Of a stretch of 64,000 nt of DNA, positions 59,480 to 64,000 are shown piece by piece. Position numbers and translations under genes: made by a program. Each line of letters starts with the position of its first letter. Positions within the stretch are counted from its first letter, which is position 1. The stretch spans positions 1-64,000 of the forward strand of contig NZ_QVMU01000019.1 of the NCBI RefSeq assembly GCF_003605645.1, in the 5' to 3' direction. This DNA comes from Vibrio sinensis. Its GTDB lineage: Bacteria > Pseudomonadota > Gammaproteobacteria > Enterobacterales > Vibrionaceae. The notes beneath the pieces were generated by a model. It was not told the origin of the DNA and searched no databases. It saw nothing but the letters and a program-made list of their open reading frames with translations.

Positions 59480-60742
59480 ATGAAACGATGTGCTTTAGCG
59501 CTGGCATTAACCAGCGCTCTTCCTGTGACTTTTTCTTCGGTCCATGCCGGTACCGATGTGCTGCATTACGCTATCGGTGGTGGTCCGGTCATTTCCTTAT
59601 CCACTCGTCAAGACCGAATTGAAACCAAAACCCTTGGTGTGGGTTGGGACATGAATCTGCAGTGTGGCTTACTTGATCCCAAAGTCACCATCAAAAACCA
59701 ACTCAACGGTATAACCGATGGTTATCAAGACATGATGGGCGACATGCTCAGTAATGCCACCTCAGCGGTCGCAAGCTTACCAGGCTACTTCATCCAAAAA
59801 AGAGATCCAGGCCTTTATGACATGCTGACCAACGGCGTGCTGCAAGGCAAGTTCGACTTTGATGATGGCCAGACATCTTGTGAAAGCATCACCGAAACGA
59901 TGGCGGGCGTCATTCAAGGGAGTGATTACAACGCTGCAGCGCGTGCTCAAGCGTGGACACAAGCGGTAAAAAGTGGTGATGCGGTCAAAGCCAAAGAGAC
60001 GGCCATGAATGACATGGGCGACAACGGTATCACTTGGGTGGGAGGCCGCTCGCACGGGGGGCGTAATCAACCGCCACTCAATGCCCCTAAAGATGCTGCA
60101 ATTGTCGGTTTTGAGATGCTGGCTAAAAATCAAGAGGTCAAAAATAGAGAGGGGATTTACCGTTACTGGAACAACGCCGATGAAATGTCAACGTGGCTGA
60201 CTCAGGTGATTGGCAGTCGCTCGACCCAAACGGGCATGGATAAAAGTAAAACCAGTGCCACTGCGGGTATCGGCTTGAATGCGGGGATCACTAAGCAAGC
60301 CATGGAGCTAGAGAAAGAGCTGCGTTTGGCTATCGCAAAAGGCCAAGAGAGTCCTCATTTTCCGCAACCGCTCATCGATGCTCTGGTTGATAGCCGTGTG
60401 GATGATGCCAACATTACCCGTATTGCCTCAGAGTTGGCTATCTCACACAGCATGGAAAAAGCCTTACACGCTCGAAGAGCATTACTGACTGGAAAATATG
60501 AGGTGAATCTGGCTCAACACCAATTGGCACAAGATGAGATCAATCAAGCCGTTGGACTACTTGAAAAAGAGATTGACTTGTTGAAATTTGAAGCTCAAAC
60601 CCGACAAGCGATTGGTAGTCGAACCGCCACCCAAGTTGTTAGCCAATACCAGCAAACCCGCTCAGCCCAACTTCCGACAACCCCTGATGTGGATTCGGTG
60701 CTCTTACGTCAACAATTAAACCCAACACAGGATAACCAGTAA
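59480..60742 (+). CDS. ICE protein, TIGR03755-like
   Basis: 420 residues from ATG 59480 (TTGAGGACAA upstream). Signal peptide (1-23), 'YAIGGGPVISLSTRQDRIETKTLGVGWDMNLQCGLLDPKVTIKNQLNGIT', long helical C-terminus. Typical exported protein located between TraU-like and TraG-like genes in GI-type elements. Confidence 0.85.
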   Translation: MKRCALALALTSALPVTFSSVHAGTDVLHYAIGGGPVISLSTRQDRIETKTLGVGWDMNLQCGLLDPKVTIKNQLNGITDGYQDMMGDMLSNATSAVASLPGYFIQKRDPGLYDMLTNGVLQGKFDFDDGQTSCESITETMAGVIQGSDYNAAARAQAWTQAVKSGDAVKAKETAMNDMGDNGITWVGGRSHGGRNQPPLNAPKDAAIVGFEMLAKNQEVKNREGIYRYWNNADEMSTWLTQVIGSRSTQTGMDKSKTSATAGIGLNAGITKQAMELEKELRLAIAKGQESPHFPQPLIDALVDSRVDDANITRIASELAISHSMEKALHARRALLTGKYEVNLAQHQLAQDEINQAVGLLEKEIDLLKFEAQTRQAIGSRTATQVVSQYQQTRSAQLPTTPDVDSVLLRQQLNPTQDNQ

Positions 60743-61017
60743 TGACCACTCAATCCAAACCACGGACATCAAGATGGGTTAGCGCCTTTTTGCTGCTCGC
60801 TTTATTGCTGATTGGCGTCGCTCTGACCATCGTTCTCGATGAGAGGGTACTGATCAGCCACGCCTACAGCGTACCCATGATGCTTTTTCGCAGTACCACC
60901 TATGGCCTTTTGTTTATGAAAGCCCAAAAACGACACTTTGTACCTATTGTAGTGCTCGCTGTCTTTAACGAACTGTTTATCTTTTTAACTTGGTCAGGAG
61001 CAATCACACTATGGTAG
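60742..61017 (+). CDS. Small transfer-region membrane protein
   Basis: 91 residues with three hydrophobic segments (about 12-32, 42-58, 66-90). One-base overlap with the gene before and a 7-bp overlap with the TraG-like gene. Found at this place in related clusters as an unnamed membrane protein; no family claimed. Confidence 0.7.
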   Translation: MTTQSKPRTSRWVSAFLLLALLLIGVALTIVLDERVLISHAYSVPMMLFRSTTYGLLFMKAQKRHFVPIVVLAVFNELFIFLTWSGAITLW

Positions 61018-62618
61018 TCAACGATCCTCTTTCCGCCATCATGACCCTTGAGGGGTGGTATATTGCCAACAAGCTGATGGTCATTCTTAATCAGACTAAC
61101 ATCATGGTGTTCATGATGTGCATCATCGTTTTCCAAGTGTGGGTCGAAGTTCTCCAAGAGGGGGAAGATGAGGGCAACAAAGGCTTGCTGGGGCTCAATC
61201 GCATCGAGACGAAACAAATGCTCGCGTTTTTTGTGTGCGTTTTCTCAATCCTTCCGATTATCCCTATCAAGGTGAATACACTGGTGATGAACCAAGAGCT
61301 CAGTAACCAATGTGGCGTAGGGATTAGCTCTGGGGCAACCAACAGCAATTTGAGTGACTTTAACGGCGAGCGAGTCTCAGTGCCCGTATGGTGGGCGCTC
61401 TGGCATAGTTTATCGCAAGGTATCACCAATGCAGCGGTATCGAGTATTCCGTGTCACTACAACGTCTCAAACTCGCTACTACAGCTACAACAAACCCACA
61501 TCACCAGTGAGCCGCTGCGTGATGAGGTCACTGCGTTCTATAATCAGTGTTTTACTCGCGCTCGCGCTGCAATGAAATCAGCCGCGCGTGAGGGAAAAAT
61601 TATGCCTGGCGATTTTGAACAGGCTAACTGGCTTGGCGGGGAATATTTTTTGAAATTGGGCAATCTTTTGCAAGCCACTTCTTACAATTTTATTCAGGCT
61701 GAGCGCGCTGTCTATACTGTGCCTTACCAATCTCGTCGTGATGATCCCATCCAACTGAAATACGGCAACAGTGAAATCGACACGACCGCCGCCTATCCTT
61801 ATTGTGAGCAATGGTGGGATTCGGTCGATGAGAACCGTTTTGGTGAGCCGGCGGGGATCAAATGGCGCATCTATAACGATGTTGCCAAGCATTATCCTGA
61901 GATTGCAAGCGAAGTCAGAAAACCCAACGGTTTCTTTGCTCGCGTATTAGGTCAAGAGGTGTCAGAGGGGGAGCGTGTTGACATGTTGGTTGAGCGCGTG
62001 CTGAGTGTCGAGCAAGCCAATGGACGCATCGTTCGGGGTTTTGGTTATACGCTTGATAAAACAGCGGTTCATATGGCAGGACAAGAATTCTGGAACGCCA
62101 GTGCTGGTTTTGTGGGAGTGCAAGCCGGACGCGTGCTAACGGGCCCTGCTTATTTTGTCGTAAGACAAGCGATGCCGATGCTACAAGCGGTCTTAATGAG
62201 CGCGGTAATCATAGCCAGTCCAATAGTGCTGACGATCAGTGCGTACAACATTAGCACCTTAATGTCGCTCTCGTTGGTTTATTCTGGACTGATGTTCTTA
62301 ACATTTTGGTGGGAACTGTGCCGAAGCTTAGACAGCAAGCTTATCGAAGGACTCTACAAGCTGAATGAGAATTTAAACCCGCTTACCGGTGTAGTTAACT
62401 ACATGGATGATACGATCTTAAAGCTCGTCATGATCATACTCTATGTCATGATGCCGGCGGTGTGGTTTGCGTTATTGGGTTTTGCGGGATACAGAGTGAA
62501 CGCATTGGGGATTGATAGTGCTTTAGATAAAGTGAACCAGAACACCCAGAAAGGATTTGATTTATCTCTAAATACTGCGACAAAATTTGCAGGAAAGTCC
62601 GCAGGGAAGAAAAAATAG
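61011..62618 (+). CDS. traG: TraG-like conjugal transfer membrane protein
   Basis: 535 residues from ATG 61011. N-terminal and C-terminal membrane helices (about 35-55, 72-95, 395-460, 485-505) flank a periplasmic domain with 'CGVGISSGATN', matching the TraG N-terminal family of mating-pair stabilisation proteins. Last gene of the operon. Confidence 0.88.
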   Translation: MVVNDPLSAIMTLEGWYIANKLMVILNQTNIMVFMMCIIVFQVWVEVLQEGEDEGNKGLLGLNRIETKQMLAFFVCVFSILPIIPIKVNTLVMNQELSNQCGVGISSGATNSNLSDFNGERVSVPVWWALWHSLSQGITNAAVSSIPCHYNVSNSLLQLQQTHITSEPLRDEVTAFYNQCFTRARAAMKSAAREGKIMPGDFEQANWLGGEYFLKLGNLLQATSYNFIQAERAVYTVPYQSRRDDPIQLKYGNSEIDTTAAYPYCEQWWDSVDENRFGEPAGIKWRIYNDVAKHYPEIASEVRKPNGFFARVLGQEVSEGERVDMLVERVLSVEQANGRIVRGFGYTLDKTAVHMAGQEFWNASAGFVGVQAGRVLTGPAYFVVRQAMPMLQAVLMSAVIIASPIVLTISAYNISTLMSLSLVYSGLMFLTFWWELCRSLDSKLIEGLYKLNENLNPLTGVVNYMDDTILKLVMIILYVMMPAVWFALLGFAGYRVNALGIDSALDKVNQNTQKGFDLSLNTATKFAGKSAGKKK

Positions 62619-62628
62619 TATACTACAT

Positions 62629-62652
62629 GGTTACCACTTATTAGTGGTAACC
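62629..62652. terminator. Bidirectional hairpin at the end of the transfer operon
   Basis: GGTTACCACT-tatt-AGTGGTAACC, a perfect 10-bp stem covering the stop codon of the leftward small gene. Confidence 0.65.
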
Positions 62653-62835
62653 TCTTCTACAACATTCTTCATAATGTTCTTCAGAAGCTTCTGATAAAGC
62701 TTCAATAAAACGATATTTGGCTGACTGATTTTCTTGGTCTTTCGCTTCTAACTCACATTCTGCTTCAATAGCATCTCGCACCGCTTTATCTTCTTTAAAG
62801 GCTTGATGCCATTTTTTCATGAACTGTAACATCAC
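62641..62835 (-). CDS. Small charged protein
   Basis: 64 residues, ATG preceded by a strong AGGAGG at 7 bp. Highly charged helices ('KAVRDAIEAECELEAKDQENQSAKYRFIEALSEASEEHYEECC'). Not recognised. Convergent to the transfer operon. Confidence 0.65.
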   Translation of the reverse strand: MMLQFMKKWHQAFKEDKAVRDAIEAECELEAKDQENQSAKYRFIEALSEASEEHYEECCRRGYH

Positions 62836-62998
62836 AACCTCCTAGATTTATCGGTGAATCATCAGTTTATGTACGTAAATTACTCTGTTATTGAAATGCT
62901 TGCAACCACTTTCACATTGGTGCTGGGACAGTGTATTATTTGCTTATTTAAAGATAATTTTAATAACTCGTTATTTTATGAACAGTCGGGATTAAAAA

Positions 62999-63757
62999 TT
63001 GAGGTTAAAAAAAACAATACTTGCAGCGATCGTTGCCTTTGCGTTAGCAGGACCTTTCGTAGCGTGTGCTATTGCAGTTCTAGTATTCGCTCTAACAAAG
63101 AAAGATGATCTGCGTTCATCAGATAAATCAACTAATGCATATGGTTCATGGGATATTCCGGATATTTCAGATCTAAACCCATTAAACAAATCTGAACATA
63201 AAAGAAAAGAAGCAGGGGATCACGGAGAACAACTGATGAAATCATCGCTTCAAAGTCTCAATGGAAGAGTGATCAATGGGTATATAACGACTAAAAATAT
63301 TCTTTTTCAAAAGAAAAATTTTGAAATTGATTTTCTTGTACTTATGCCTCAAGTCGGTTTAATTGTTGTTGAAGTAAAGCACTATTCTGGAAAAGTGTAT
63401 TGCAGCAATGATAAAGCTTGGACTCAGATAAACTCCAAAGGAGAACGTAATACATATAAAAATGCCTCGCTTCAATCATTGCGAACTATATCTCTTTTAA
63501 ATGAGATGCTTACATCAGCGAATGTTAACAATTGGCCACTGTTATCTGTAGTCGTGTTTACACATCCAACAGCTAATGTATTCAAAAAAACTGGCTCAGC
63601 ATCACCGCAAACCGATATTTTGAAACGAGACATGTTTGAAAGATGGTTGAATGAGCAAGAAAAGAATGACACTGTAACCTTTACAATAGACGATTTTCAC
63701 AAAATTCGTAATTTACTAAAGGCAAATGAGCATGAGTTTTCAGGCTCAACGCTCTAA
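62999..63757 (+). CDS. NERD (nuclease-related) domain membrane protein
   Basis: 252 residues if started at TTG 62999; no ATG is available before the conserved domain and an in-frame stop lies just upstream. N-terminal membrane helix (about 6-32), then a NERD domain: 'AGDHGEQLMKSSLQSL', 'NFEIDFLVLMPQVGLIVVEVKHYSGKVY', 'NPLLQSLRTI'-like helix region. 'EVK' is the PD-(D/E)xK-type ligand. A run of eight As at 63005-63012 near the start leaves open a frameshift from a preceding frame. Confidence 0.75.
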   Translation: MRLKKTILAAIVAFALAGPFVACAIAVLVFALTKKDDLRSSDKSTNAYGSWDIPDISDLNPLNKSEHKRKEAGDHGEQLMKSSLQSLNGRVINGYITTKNILFQKKNFEIDFLVLMPQVGLIVVEVKHYSGKVYCSNDKAWTQINSKGERNTYKNASLQSLRTISLLNEMLTSANVNNWPLLSVVVFTHPTANVFKKTGSASPQTDILKRDMFERWLNEQEKNDTVTFTIDDFHKIRNLLKANEHEFSGSTL

Positions 63758-63826
63758 AAATATTGTCTTATAAGAATGAAATAAGAATGTGATCTTTGCA
63801 TCTTAAACAGCCAGCAATCACTAGTT

Positions 63827-64000
63827 TTAACCAAACCTAGCTATCGCTTCTTTCAACCTTTCAATGCGGGGAAGGTCTTGTAAAGCTTTCGCCTTGCTCT
63901 TTTGGTAAATAAGCTCTTCTTTTAAAAAACCAATACTATGTTGCTTTGGAGCATCAACACCTATTCTTGGGGCAGATAATCGACACTTAATTGTATCAGG
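63827..64000 (-). CDS. C-terminal end of a leftward gene, cut by the window edge
   Basis: 58 codons open to the window edge, ending at TAA (63827-63829): '...APRIGVDAPKQHSIGFLKEELIYQKSKAKALQDLPRIERLKEAIARFG'. Helical and basic. It might be the tail of an element gene such as a relaxase or helicase, but nothing diagnostic is visible. Confidence 0.55.
   Translation of the reverse strand, partial: PDTIKCRLSAPRIGVDAPKQHSIGFLKEELIYQKSKAKALQDLPRIERLKEAIARFG

Noticed and set aside
62854..63108. 84-codon frame upstream of and overlapping the NERD gene
   Set aside because: No clear ribosome-binding site, cysteine/arginine-rich nonsense-like tail in the overlap; kept only as a possible frameshift partner in the findings.

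Overview
The window reads as a large conjugative element of a Vibrio-like gammaproteobacterium. The host guess rests on a TseL-like type VI lipase cassette, a GlyGly-CTERM serine protease and overall codon and base use. The transfer genes belong to the GI class (MPF-G; the PFGI-1, SPI-7 and ICEHin1056 type). Whether it is an integrated ICE or a conjugative plasmid cannot be decided here. A tyrosine recombinase is present, but hok/sok, a KfrA-like protein, a TrfB/KorA-like protein and DnaB are plasmid-flavoured, and no att sites, tRNA, ParA/ParB or complete relaxase gene are visible.

Layout. (1) 1-3.5 kb: a type VI secretion effector cassette (DUF4123 adaptor, class 3 lipase, membrane-anchored putative immunity protein, PAAR), then a serine recombinase. 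(2) 4.4-6.4 kb: a MazEF/ChpSB-like toxin-antitoxin and a DnaB-type helicase. (3) 6.4-8.7 kb: a gene-free segment predicted to encode a structured RNA of about 400 nt, a KfrA-like coiled-coil protein, and a complete hok/mok/sok type I toxin-antitoxin, which had to be read by eye because the frames are short. (4) 8.7-10.7 kb: leftward tyrosine recombinase and two paralogous small HTH-like proteins, then a 500-bp control region with a 16-bp inverted repeat, repeated TGAGGCA and an FNR-like box. (5) 10.7-19.7 kb: SSB, topoisomerase III and accessory genes (zinc ribbon, GNAT-like, TrfB-like, PcfJ-like, SEC-C). (6) 19.7-20.9 kb: a damaged IS3-family element. (7) 21-25 kb: a probable defence pair, a MORC/MutL-like GHKL ATPase fused to a PD-(D/E)xK nuclease and overlapping a C5 cytosine methyltransferase. 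(8) 25-28.8 kb: DUF3577 and six further small genes; most have a 5' leader made of a hairpin plus a stretch that can pair with the gene's own ribosome-binding site. (9) 28.8-32.5 kb: XRE/ImmA-type protein with partner, a gene-poor stretch with three terminators, and a gene of unknown function. (10) 32.7-42.5 kb: type IVB pilus operon pilL-N-O-P-Q-R-S-x-V. (11) 42.6-44.4 kb: cargo with a small regulator-like gene, GlyGly-CTERM protease and HU. (12) 44.7-62.6 kb: two transfer operons with the coupling protein TraD, VirB4-type ATPase, core-complex proteins and TraG. (13) 62.6 kb to the end: a small gene, a NERD-domain protein and the edge of a leftward gene.

How it fits together. Four operons (ssb-topB, pil, and both transfer operons) start from near-identical promoter/operator modules: inverted ATTAGAAAT/ATTTCTAAT arms, TTGAGA, 17 bp, then TGYTAG. 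Replication/processing, pilus and secretion genes therefore look like one regulon. A second layer is RNA-based. A structured RNA lies upstream of DUF3577 and a paralogue of it occurs at 6.5 kb with compensatory changes in its helices; a four-hairpin 3' module is shared between that RNA and the hok mRNA; and the DUF3577 gene array carries repeated ribosome-binding-site-sequestering leaders. These RNA elements and the shared promoter are the most unusual content of the window.
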